A stretch of DNA of 64,000 nt from Persicobacter diffluens (GTDB taxonomy: Bacteria > Bacteroidota > Bacteroidia > Cytophagales > Cyclobacteriaceae): contig NZ_BQKE01000003.1 in the NCBI RefSeq assembly GCF_036244895.1, positions 124,001 through 188,000 on the forward strand. Direction: 5' to 3'. Below are positions 54,093 to 62,029 of the stretch, one piece after another. Made by a program: the position numbers and the translations under genes. How positions within the stretch are numbered: position 1 is the first letter of the stretch; each line of letters opens with the position of its first letter. The notes beneath the pieces are model-generated. The model was not told the DNA's origin, did not search any database, and saw only the letters and a list, made by a program, of their open reading frames with translations.

Positions 54093-55099
54093 GTAGATCC
54101 CCTTTCAATCAAATTCGTGGGCAGTTCCAAATGGGGAAATTCCGAGTGTTCCTCACTTTTGAGATGTTGCAGCAGTAATTCACAGGCCTTTTCCCCTATC
54201 AGCTTTGCCGGTTGTTCCATAGTAGTGAGAGGCGGGGTGACATAATTAGTAGCTGGATCATTGGTAAAACCGGCCAATGCGACATCCTCAGGAATTCGCA
54301 AACCCAAATCTCGAATACAACGCATCGCCTCAAAAGCCACATAATCAGACACACAAAAAATGGCATCCGGTCGATCCTTATTAAGTTCCAATAATTTGCG
54401 GGCGGAGTGATAGGCATCTTCATTCAACAGCTTGCACTCATACACTTGAGCATTTGCCTGATCAAATCCATGATCATCCAGCGCTTTCATAAATCCTTCG
54501 TATCGCTTTTTGGAGATAGACAAACCCAAAGGACCCGAAAGGTGAGCAATATTTTTGTATCCTTTTTTTATTAAATGAGACGTCACCTGATAAGCCCCCT
54601 GAAAATCATCCACGGTCACTTTAGGACAATCCACATTATCTGCAACCCGGTCAAACAATACAAAAGGGATGTTTTTATCTTGCAACTTACGCAAATGGCT
54701 AAAGTCTTCGGTTTGCAAAGTCAAAGACATTAAAATCCCAGCTACTTTATTAGAAGCCAACATTTTCGTATTCAATACCTCATTTTCGAACTCTTCATTT
54801 GACTGACAAATAATCACATTAAATCCATTCGCCCGCGCTACATGCTGAATCCCCTCCAATGCGCTCGAAAAAAAAGTCCGATTGAATTCCGGAAGAATAA
54901 CCCCAATCAAATTAGACTGCTTTTTGGCTAAACTAGAGGCCAGTAAATTCGGTTCATAATCCAACTTCTCAGCAAGCGCTTTAACGCGCCTTTTGGTTTC
55001 CGGATTTACATCAGGGTGATCTTTTAATGCACGCGATACGGTAGATTTAGAAATATCCAGCTTGATCGCTATATCTGATATGGTTATCGGCTTTTTCAT
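54089..55099 (-). CDS. LacI family transcriptional regulator
   Basis: 336 aa from ATG 55099 (MKKPITISDIAIKLDISKSTVSRAL); the frame extends eight codons further upstream without family support. HTH with VSRALKDHPDVNPETKRRV, then the periplasmic-binding-protein-like core (IGVILPEFNRTFFSSALEGIQ, PFVLFDRV, VDDFQGAYQVTSHLIKKGYKNIAHL, FCVSDYVAFEAMRCIRDLGLRIPEDVALAGF). Such regulators usually sense sugars or purines. No sugar-catabolic gene adjoins it. The stop codon is inside repeat copy K. Confidence 0.9.
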   Translation of the reverse strand: MKKPITISDIAIKLDISKSTVSRALKDHPDVNPETKRRVKALAEKLDYEPNLLASSLAKKQSNLIGVILPEFNRTFFSSALEGIQHVARANGFNVIICQSNEEFENEVLNTKMLASNKVAGILMSLTLQTEDFSHLRKLQDKNIPFVLFDRVADNVDCPKVTVDDFQGAYQVTSHLIKKGYKNIAHLSGPLGLSISKKRYEGFMKALDDHGFDQANAQVYECKLLNEDAYHSARKLLELNKDRPDAIFCVSDYVAFEAMRCIRDLGLRIPEDVALAGFTNDPATNYVTPPLTTMEQPAKLIGEKACELLLQHLKSEEHSEFPHLELPTNLIERGST

Positions 55100-55173
55100 A
55101 AAAAAAGGGAATTGAACCCCCAATACGTCAAAAAATAATCTGCAGGAAATTAAGGAAAAAAAGCCATTAAAAA

Positions 55174-55203
55174 AGGGATTAGCCCATTTTTGAACTAATC
55201 CCT
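55174..55203 (-). terminator. Terminator of the histidine kinase gene
   Basis: AGGGATTAG (55174-55182) pairs with CTAATCCCT (55195-55203) across a 12-nt loop. On the minus strand the stem is followed by TTTTTT. It lies ~25 nt past the kinase stop codon. Confidence 0.88.
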
Positions 55204-55227
55204 CTTTCTATTGCAAAAAATATAATA

Positions 55228-56400
55228 TTATTTTGCCCGAACAGCCTTCTTTATATTGGTCATTCTAAAAGCTACTTTTTGAGCCATTTCTTCGGTTCCT
55301 CTTTCTAAATTGGCTTGCTTAAAATACAAATCTACCGTGGTGCCTCTTCCCGGCTTACTGCTTATCTCTACACGCCCCCCATTTCTTTCCATTAAAGAAT
55401 AAACCATAAAAAGCCCGACACCAGTACCTTCAATATCTCGATTAAATCGCTTAAATGGCTTTCCTACCTCACGTTTATTGGCCACCATATCGATTCCAAT
55501 CCCCTTGTCGGAGATTTTCACCAGAAGAAACTCCCCAACCATTTTTGATTTCACTCTCACTTCAGGCTCCCGACCCGCTACCTTAGAATACTTTATGGCA
55601 TTCGAAAGCACATTCTGCAGGACAATCTCCAGGCAAAGCTCATTGTAAACAATAAGATCCTTTTGAAAAGAATAAAAAATCTTTGGTTTAATATCCGCAA
55701 TTAAGCCCTGTAACTTTTCCTCTATGCTCTCAAACATTTCAGTGAAAGAAATTTCTTTAACAGGTGCTTGTCTAGCCTTTTGCTCCGTTTTGAAAATTTC
55801 CAACATTCCAAATAAAGAGCTCTCTACACGCCCAACAGTTTGACCTATTCGCCTAACAGCCTCATTGCGCGTGGCGTCATCATCGGAGAGCTGTAATAAT
55901 TGTAGTAAACCTTTCAGGGTATTAACCGGCCCCTTCAAATCGTGGGCGGAGGAATAAGCAAAAGTACTGAAAAAACGAACCTGCTCATTTAATAGCTCTA
56001 TTTCATCGGTGAGTTTATCTTTTTCTCTGGCGATAATCGATGGCTTGGCAAAAGACTCATAAACCGATAATGACAAATAGGCATTTTGATTTTCAGCTTT
56101 TCGAAAACTAAGTCGTAACTCCCAAACCACATCAGAATGCTCCCCCATCACTACAAAAATTTCCTCTCCGATCGTCTTCTCCATCTGATGGTGCACCCAA
56201 AGGGATAGTCTGAACATCACTACCTCTTGCTGACTATCGGGAAGCATTTCGAACCAATCCATAAAATCGGCAAACCTTCCGGCACTACCGATCACCTCGC
56301 CACTATTGGATAACACAATGGTGGCGGGTAACATAAACTGCAACAGGTTTTCCTGATGAGCATCTGTAAGATTGTTTTCTGCTAAAATTGCTGAGAACAT
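55228..56400 (-). CDS. Soluble sensor histidine kinase
   Basis: 390 aa with no membrane segment. Residues ~1-125 form a PAS-like sensor region (FMLPATIVLSNSGEVIGSAGRFADFMDWFE). The dimerisation/phosphoacceptor helix has the H-box FAYSSAHDLKGPVNTLKGLLQ (His near 156). The ATPase domain has N-box NVLSNAIKYSKVAG, G1 DKGIGID and G2 GTGVGLFMVYSLMERNGG. An orphan kinase: no response regulator gene is adjacent. A TAGATTTG box (minus strand 56541-56534) upstream fits a Bacteroidota -7 element. Confidence 0.85.
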   Translation of the reverse strand: MFSAILAENNLTDAHQENLLQFMLPATIVLSNSGEVIGSAGRFADFMDWFEMLPDSQQEVVMFRLSLWVHHQMEKTIGEEIFVVMGEHSDVVWELRLSFRKAENQNAYLSLSVYESFAKPSIIAREKDKLTDEIELLNEQVRFFSTFAYSSAHDLKGPVNTLKGLLQLLQLSDDDATRNEAVRRIGQTVGRVESSLFGMLEIFKTEQKARQAPVKEISFTEMFESIEEKLQGLIADIKPKIFYSFQKDLIVYNELCLEIVLQNVLSNAIKYSKVAGREPEVRVKSKMVGEFLLVKISDKGIGIDMVANKREVGKPFKRFNRDIEGTGVGLFMVYSLMERNGGRVEISSKPGRGTTVDLYFKQANLERGTEEMAQKVAFRMTNIKKAVRAK

Positions 56401-56533
56401 GATCTTTTGGATTGATTAAATTAGCTTTATAAGCAGTGAAATTAAGACTTATTCCACTTTCTTTTGACCAATTTCTATATAATAATTGAAAAAGAAAACT
56501 ATTTCTTGGCAATATCAAAGTTCACTATCGTAC

Positions 56534-56541
56534 CAAATCTA
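56534..56541 (-). promoter_or_regulatory. Candidate -7 box for the histidine kinase gene
   Basis: Reading the minus strand, TAGATTTG matches the TAnnTTTG -7 consensus of Bacteroidota sigma-ABfr promoters and lies ~135 nt upstream of the start codon. No clear TTTG -33 partner is seen at the usual spacing. Confidence 0.3.
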
Positions 56542-56699
56542 CTAGTTTTTTGATTTTTTTCACACGAAATACGACTTTTTTCATATTTACAATCATTCGG
56601 TTGTTTAGGATTAGCGGAAAAATTCCAAAAAATGATAAAAATCAACCTAAGTAATTAATTGGTTCGTTTCCATTCAAAATGAACTTTTCTATCTTCGCC

Positions 56700-56875
56700 T
56701 CGGATTGGTCGATTAGCTTTTTAATCGATAATAGGGAATTTCGTTCAATTCGAAAGCTGTCCCCGCAACTGTAAGTACTACGCAATTATTGCACTTTTTC
56801 CGCAAGCCACTGTCGTTCATGATGGGAAGGTTATAAAAAGTTAAGTACGAGCCAGGAGACCTGCCAATCTACCTC
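56700..56875 (+). ncRNA. Cobalamin (AdoCbl-type) riboswitch
   Basis: Conserved blocks appear in order: AATAGGGAA (56730-56738), GCTGTCCCCGCAACTGTAAG (about 56756-56775), GCCACTG near 56806, GATGGGAAGG near 56821, and the B12 box AGCCAGGAGACCTGCC at 56850-56865. These are the defining sequence elements of the cobalamin riboswitch. It precedes a surface lipoprotein gene and btuB, so it should repress the B12 uptake operon when corrinoid is abundant. Confidence 0.95.
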
Positions 56876-56880
56876 CCCAT

Positions 56881-56980
56881 TTTCTTACATCCGGGATTTG
56901 ATGTAAGAAAGGAGAGTCAATAGCATATAAGAAATAAAATTATTGACCATCATACTTTCCCGGGTATGTAGTTTTTTTTT
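56881..56980 (+). promoter_or_regulatory. Riboswitch expression platform: antiterminator-like stem and terminator
   Basis: TTTCTTACATC (56881-56891) pairs perfectly with GATGTAAGAAA (56900-56910). Further on, CATAC (56951-56955) pairs with GTATG (56964-56968) and is followed by TAG and nine Ts (56972-56980), just before the start codon at 56987. The second hairpin looks like the regulated terminator. The way the aptamer couples to it is inferred. Confidence 0.6.
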
Positions 56981-56986
56981 GTTAGG

Positions 56987-58093
56987 ATGAAAATATCACC
57001 GAAGTTTTGGCTTTTTTTCCTCATTTCATGGAGCTGGGTATCTTGTGATAATCAAGAAAACCAAACCTTTTTACCGGATGGCCCCCCAAGGATTGAATTT
57101 CCTGTTGACAATCCACGGGTTCAAGAGGGAGGCATTTTAAAAATTGAACCTCTTATTTATAATGACAGCCCACAGAGCCAGTACACCTGGTCAGAATTCG
57201 GAGAGGTCATCAGTAATGAAAAAGTCTTAAATAACTATGCTTTTGAACATGCGGGCAACGTTCAAATTGTTTTTGAAGTCAACAATGGCGTGGGAGTTGC
57301 CCAAGACACGCTGATGGTAGAAGTTTATTCCAATGACGGTGGAGACCGGGAACCGGAAAAATACATTCACCGAATTGTGTCTTTTGACCCCGCACCAGGC
57401 CAATTTATCAATCAACAAAATATTGGTACACTGGCAGGTGCTCAAAAATTAATAGGCAAAAAAAGAGGGGGACTGCTAAGCCTTGGTGCCTTTGGCGGAT
57501 CAATTACCGTGGAGTTTGAACCCGCCATTCCAAATGAGGAGGGCATGGACCTGGTCATTTATGGCAATGCCTTCGAGAATTCTGCGGAAATGGGCATTGT
57601 TGAAGTCGCCACAAGCGAAGAAGGGCCCTGGTATGAATTAGCAGGATCCGAATATGCTAAAAGCACCACCATCAAGAACTATGAAGTAACCTATTATCGC
57701 CCGGATTCGGATATGGACGATGTCAGATGGACCGACAATCAGGGGCAAGAAGGCGTGATCAACCACATGGGCACTTATTACCCACAAAATCATTATCCAG
57801 ATAATCAGGGAGATTCTTTTAAAGTACGTGGTACCAGAATCGCTTCTGAAAGCTATCAGGAAAATGGGAGCTGGAAAAACCCAGCACCGGAAAACGGCTG
57901 GGGCTATGCGGACATGACTTCCATCAATGATGGAGCAGACAATTTTGACATTTCCTGGGCAGTAGATGAAAACGGCAATCAGGTGAAACTGAGTGAAATC
58001 AATTTCATCCGGATCTATACTGCTGTTTTGGATAATGCCGGCCACCTAGGAGAGGTTTCGACCGAAATAGCCGGCATAGAAAACCTGCATTAA
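56987..58093 (+). CDS. B12-locus surface lipoprotein with PKD-like and C-terminal beta-sandwich domains
   Basis: 368 aa. Lipoprotein signal FWLFFLISWSWVSC with lipidated Cys20. Residues ~30-115 form a PKD/Ig-like domain (RIEFPVDNPRVQEGGILKIEPL, NAFEHAGNVQIVFEVNNG-type pattern). The rest (VSFDPAPGQFINQQNIGTLAGA, SLGAFGGSITVEFE, MDLVIYGNAFENSAEMGIVEVATSEEG) is a conserved cell-surface domain found beside TonB receptors in Bacteroidota. First gene behind the riboswitch, so probably an accessory corrinoid-binding or docking protein; not recognisably BtuG or BtuH. Confidence 0.75.
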   Translation: MKISPKFWLFFLISWSWVSCDNQENQTFLPDGPPRIEFPVDNPRVQEGGILKIEPLIYNDSPQSQYTWSEFGEVISNEKVLNNYAFEHAGNVQIVFEVNNGVGVAQDTLMVEVYSNDGGDREPEKYIHRIVSFDPAPGQFINQQNIGTLAGAQKLIGKKRGGLLSLGAFGGSITVEFEPAIPNEEGMDLVIYGNAFENSAEMGIVEVATSEEGPWYELAGSEYAKSTTIKNYEVTYYRPDSDMDDVRWTDNQGQEGVINHMGTYYPQNHYPDNQGDSFKVRGTRIASESYQENGSWKNPAPENGWGYADMTSINDGADNFDISWAVDENGNQVKLSEINFIRIYTAVLDNAGHLGEVSTEIAGIENLH

Positions 58094-58104
58094 GATTTAC
58101 ATCC

Positions 58105-58128
58105 GGGGAGGTCACTCCCCACTTTTTT
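58105..58128 (+). terminator. Terminator-like hairpin between the lipoprotein gene and btuB
   Basis: GGGGAG (58105-58110) and CTCCCC (58115-58120) form a perfect stem with loop GTCA, followed by AC and six Ts. It ends eight nt before the btuB start. As btuB must be transcribed through it, it is probably a partial terminator that tunes the ratio of the two products. Confidence 0.6.
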
Positions 58129-58135
58129 CCAAGTC

Positions 58136-60055
58136 ATGTCTTTTTTAAATATATTTTTTTTATTGCTGGGTTTTCAGCAACCGCAGGACTCCACCAGGCA
58201 AATCATCCTGAAAGAAATCGAAATTGAAGGCGAAAAACTAGAGGATCGCCAGACTTTTAAACAAAGCCGGATAGAATCCCACATTATAGAGGAAAACCTA
58301 TCGGCTAATTTGGGGGATTTACTCACTTTGGAAACCCCTATTTTCATCAAAAGCTATGGTGCCGGTGGAGCTCAGACTGTATCCTTTCGCGGTACCGGAG
58401 CCTCTCATACTCAGGTATACTGGAATGGGATTAATTTGAATTCCCCCATGTTGGGCCAGGTGGATTTATCTTTATTCCCGGTGGCTTTTAGTGATGAAAT
58501 AAAAGTTGATTATGGAGCCTCTTCCTTATTATATGGCACAGGAGGACTTGGAGGGGCGATTCACATGAACAACCGGGTATCATTCGGCAAAATCTCCGAC
58601 CTTCGGCTTACGCAATCCATCGGAAGTTTTTCTGAATATGTTACATCCGGAAGTTATAGTAAGGGTAATGACAAATGGCAGTCAGTAACAAAATTTTACT
58701 ATAAAACCGCAGCCAATGACTTTAAGTATTGGAACATTAGCCAAAGCTCGGAGCCGGTTAAAATGACCAATATTAATGCGGAACAAAATCAATACGGACT
58801 TAGCCAGGAGTGGCATTACCAACTTAATAACGGAGACCGAATTGGCTATCGCTTTTGGGGACAATATAATGACCGGAACCTCCCTCCATCCACAACAGTA
58901 CCTGATAGCTACGGCTGGCAACAGGATGCTGCGATCAGAAATCTCATTGACTTTGAACGCAAACGGGACGATTATTTGCTGACAGCAAATTTTGCTCACA
59001 TGCGGGAATTTACAAGCTACAAAGACAATAAGTCAGGAATTGACTCCAAAAGCATGGTGGATATCTTCCAGGCCAATGTTCGATACAGCTATCAATGGTT
59101 CAATACTTTATGCCTAAGAGCCGGAGCAAATGCTACTTTGGACATCGCCAATTCCGATAACTATGATGAACCAAATAAAGATGAGACCATAAGACGGACG
59201 CAATCTAAACAGGATATCTACGGTGAAATAGAATATATCCCTAATCCGGCATGGTCGATATCCCTATTAGGCAGACAGCAGTGGATTGATGGAGATCTGA
59301 AACCCACACTTCCTTCCTTAGGCATCCGCTATTTTAAAAATAGAATTATGGATTGGGAATGGGGGCTAAGAGGAAACATTTCCCGAAATTTCCATGCCCC
59401 GAGTCTCAATGACCGTTATTGGTGGCCAGTAGGCAATCCGGATTTACTTCCGGAAGAAGGGTGGGAAGGAGAAATCGCTTTCCAGCTTCAAAAAAATAAA
59501 GAGAAAACAAACTTTTCCTCAGAAACCACTTTGTTCTTCTCATATATAAATAACTGGATTATCTGGCAACCGGGAGTATTTAATCTTTGGCGTCCGGAAA
59601 ATATTACGCTGGTATTCAGCCGAGGAATTGAGCAAAACTTTCAGTACAATATTCAAACTAATCATGCTAATCATCATTTCTTTCTAAACATTGCTTACAC
59701 CAAGGCCGAAAATCAGAAACCTAAAAATGACCGGGATGTATCCGTCGGCAAACAATTGATTTACACCCCAATGTATAGTCTTCAAGCCTATTACAGGCTA
59801 AGTCTGGGCAAATGGAAATTCACAGTTGAGGAAACGGCCTATGGTAAGCGGTTTACGAAAACGGACGAAACGCAATACCTGCCAGCATACTTTCTGACCA
59901 ATGTGGTTTTATCGAAAGATTTGAACTGGAAAAATCAGTTATTCAACGCTCAGCTCAGAGTTAATAATCTTTTTAACTACCATTATCAGTCTGTGGCCTA
60001 CAAACCAATGCCTCCTCGTAACTTTTTACTTACGCTGACCTATTATCTGCAATAA
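58136..60055 (+). CDS. btuB: BtuB-like TonB-dependent vitamin B12 receptor
   Basis: 639 aa. Short signal peptide (FLNIFFLLLGFQ), plug domain with LGDLLTLETPIFIKSYGAGGAQTVSFRGTGASHTQVYWNGINLNSP and GASSLLYGTGGLGGAIHM, then a long beta-barrel ending NLFNYHYQSVAYKPMPPRNFLLTLTYYLQ. The size is close to E. coli BtuB (614 aa). No N-terminal carboxypeptidase-like (SusC) extension, so it is a BtuB- rather than SusC-type receptor. Riboswitch control and the btuG-like gene immediately downstream support cobalamin as substrate. Confidence 0.88.
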   Translation: MSFLNIFFLLLGFQQPQDSTRQIILKEIEIEGEKLEDRQTFKQSRIESHIIEENLSANLGDLLTLETPIFIKSYGAGGAQTVSFRGTGASHTQVYWNGINLNSPMLGQVDLSLFPVAFSDEIKVDYGASSLLYGTGGLGGAIHMNNRVSFGKISDLRLTQSIGSFSEYVTSGSYSKGNDKWQSVTKFYYKTAANDFKYWNISQSSEPVKMTNINAEQNQYGLSQEWHYQLNNGDRIGYRFWGQYNDRNLPPSTTVPDSYGWQQDAAIRNLIDFERKRDDYLLTANFAHMREFTSYKDNKSGIDSKSMVDIFQANVRYSYQWFNTLCLRAGANATLDIANSDNYDEPNKDETIRRTQSKQDIYGEIEYIPNPAWSISLLGRQQWIDGDLKPTLPSLGIRYFKNRIMDWEWGLRGNISRNFHAPSLNDRYWWPVGNPDLLPEEGWEGEIAFQLQKNKEKTNFSSETTLFFSYINNWIIWQPGVFNLWRPENITLVFSRGIEQNFQYNIQTNHANHHFFLNIAYTKAENQKPKNDRDVSVGKQLIYTPMYSLQAYYRLSLGKWKFTVEETAYGKRFTKTDETQYLPAYFLTNVVLSKDLNWKNQLFNAQLRVNNLFNYHYQSVAYKPMPPRNFLLTLTYYLQ

Positions 60056-61135
60056 ATGAATAAGCTAAATATATTTTTCTTTCTAATTTTATTCCTTCCG
60101 GCCTGCAACAATCCTGAGGACGCCAGACCAGTGGATATTAATCCTCCGGTTAGTGGGGACTATCAGCAAGGAATATACATTCTGAATGAGGGAAACTTTG
60201 ATTGGGGCGTTGCTTCCCTTTCTTTTTTACATACGGAAACACAAGAAATAGACAATTTAATTTTTCGGGATACCAATGGCTTTGAATTAGGAAATGTAGC
60301 GCAATCAATGTCCATTCATGGAGATAAAGGCTATATCGTAGTGAACAATTCTGAAAAAGTGGAAATCATCAATCCTTATACCGCTGAATGGATTGGCAGA
60401 ATTCGTATTCCCGGAGGGAGCCCTCGCTATATGGAAAAAATTTCTGACAATAAGGCCTACCTCACTGAATTATATGCTGGTTGTTTTTGGGTGCTTGATC
60501 TCGAAAATGAGGTAGTTGATAAAAAAGTTGATGTAAGCGGTGGCTGGACAGAATCGATGGTCCGGCTTGGGGATTTCGTTTATATGACCAAACAAAGGGA
60601 AGTACGAGATCCTGAACAAGCCGACCAGGAAATCCTGAAAATAGATATTCAATCGGATAAAATAGTTGATCGGGTAACCATGCCTCCGGGTCCGTCAGGT
60701 TTGGTGCTTGACAAGAATGAAAAAATTTGGGTACTATGCAATGGAGGACTCATTCAAAAAGAACCCACCCTCCTTCAATTAGAACCTGAAAACATGACCA
60801 TCATTCAGCGATTTGCTTTCGATAACCAGGCAGCAACTTATCCGGGAAACCTACGAATAAATCCGGCCGGAGATATGTTGTATTTTATAAACGGTGGAAT
60901 TTATGCTTTTGAAATTACGGCTTCTCAATTGCCCCAAAAGCCGATCATCGATGCGGCTAAAGATCAAATTTACTTTGCACTAGACATAGACCCGGAAAAT
61001 GGAGATATTTATCTCTCTGACGCCATCGATTATTTACAAAGAGGATTGATCTATCAATACAGCGCAGAGGGCAGCTTATTATTAGAAGATAAGGCGGAAG
61101 TAATGCCCAACCAGTTCATTTTTTGGCGACCTTAA
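60056..61135 (+). CDS. btuG: BtuG-like surface lipoprotein, beta-propeller
   Basis: 359 aa. Lipoprotein signal FFLILFLPAC. The mature protein has repeated propeller blade motifs (GIYILNEGNFDWGVASLSFLH, KGYIVVNNSEKVEIINPYTAEWIGRIRIPGG, KAYLTELYAGCFWVLDLEN, GDIYLSDAIDYLQRGLIYQYSAEG) of the YncE/DUF5074 type. BtuG of Bacteroides is a surface beta-propeller lipoprotein that binds B12 tightly and caps BtuB. The start codon follows the btuB stop codon with no gap, implying translational coupling and equal stoichiometry. Confidence 0.82.
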   Translation: MNKLNIFFFLILFLPACNNPEDARPVDINPPVSGDYQQGIYILNEGNFDWGVASLSFLHTETQEIDNLIFRDTNGFELGNVAQSMSIHGDKGYIVVNNSEKVEIINPYTAEWIGRIRIPGGSPRYMEKISDNKAYLTELYAGCFWVLDLENEVVDKKVDVSGGWTESMVRLGDFVYMTKQREVRDPEQADQEILKIDIQSDKIVDRVTMPPGPSGLVLDKNEKIWVLCNGGLIQKEPTLLQLEPENMTIIQRFAFDNQAATYPGNLRINPAGDMLYFINGGIYAFEITASQLPQKPIIDAAKDQIYFALDIDPENGDIYLSDAIDYLQRGLIYQYSAEGSLLLEDKAEVMPNQFIFWRP

Positions 61136-61292
61136 AATCGCCAATAAAACAGATCAAAACAAGCAACCTCCTTTTGATAATATACAGATAAAGAATCCTT
61201 TAATTAATCATAAAGGCATCGGATCACAAATGCTAATCGCTTTCCCGTTTATTGATATAGTAACTTTTTGGGACCTGAATGAGGAAAGCGGC

Positions 61293-61721
61293 ATGAAAAA
61301 GAATTTGAATAATCCGATCATTTTCACTTTGTTTTATTTGATCTATCTGCTCTATCTAACCGTGGCAGTACTGATAAGCGAGCATCATTACCTCTCCGCC
61401 TCCCTTTTCTTTTGGCCCATTATCCATTTGGGTTCCACCTTGGGGGCGTACTGTCATGACCTTTGGTTCCGAAAATCCATTGACCCAAAAGCGCTGAACT
61501 TATTAGTCAAATACCTTAATCGCATACCAGCGCGAGCCATGACAATCCTTGCAATTACCTTAAGTATAGGATGTCTCGTACTTTGGTGGTTTTCCAAATA
61601 TCTGCTTGGATTATTAATACTCATCACGCTTCCTATAGCCATCAGGGAGTTGGTATTGTATATTCCTCTAACAATTCAGAAGCCCGCTCAAATTACCAAG
61701 CCTCAAGAACAGGTGTCCTAA
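61293..61721 (+). CDS. Small multi-pass membrane protein of unknown function
   Basis: 142 aa from ATG 61293 (MKKNLNNPII), preceded by GAGGAAAG; an upstream in-frame ATG at 61230 is weaker. Three to four hydrophobic segments (IFTLFYLIYLLYLTVAVLI, ASLFFWPIIHLGSTLGAY, TILAITLSIGCLVLWWF, LLGLLILITLPIAIRELVLYI). No family recognised. The stop TAA (61719-61721) lies in the first bases of repeat copy L. It may be part of the B12 transcript, 157 nt after btuG. Confidence 0.6.
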   Translation: MKKNLNNPIIFTLFYLIYLLYLTVAVLISEHHYLSASLFFWPIIHLGSTLGAYCHDLWFRKSIDPKALNLLVKYLNRIPARAMTILAITLSIGCLVLWWFSKYLLGLLILITLPIAIRELVLYIPLTIQKPAQITKPQEQVS

Positions 61722-61939
61722 GCCGAATTATTCACCGCTGGATATCGAACATAAAATTATAAAACCCACTAACAGGGTTTAAATAGTGTATTTGCTAATG
61801 CCTTGATAGCTCAGAATTGAGTCAGTTTGCTTCCTACTTATTCATATGTTTGGATAAAAAAACTCGAAATAAGAAAGCGTTACTACATTGGAGCACCTTG
61901 AAGCTAAACAAGGAAAAAAGCATAAAGAATTCGAGCCAA
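61718..61939 (+). repeat. MITE-like repeat, copy L (degenerate)
   Basis: About 222 bp, same orientation as copy A. Left end CTAAGCCGAATTATTCACCG is well kept. The core has TTGGATAAAAAAACTCGAAATAAG. The right end AAAGAATTCGAGCCAA is weak. The left end coincides with the stop codon of the preceding gene, and the repeat fills most of the gap to the MATE gene. Confidence 0.75.
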
Positions 61940-62029
61940 GACAAAATTAAAAAAAGCTATGCTCACAAAAGCTCCATACATTTTTATCCAGCGATCCAAA
62001 AGATGAACACTCAGTCCAATTTGAAAATA

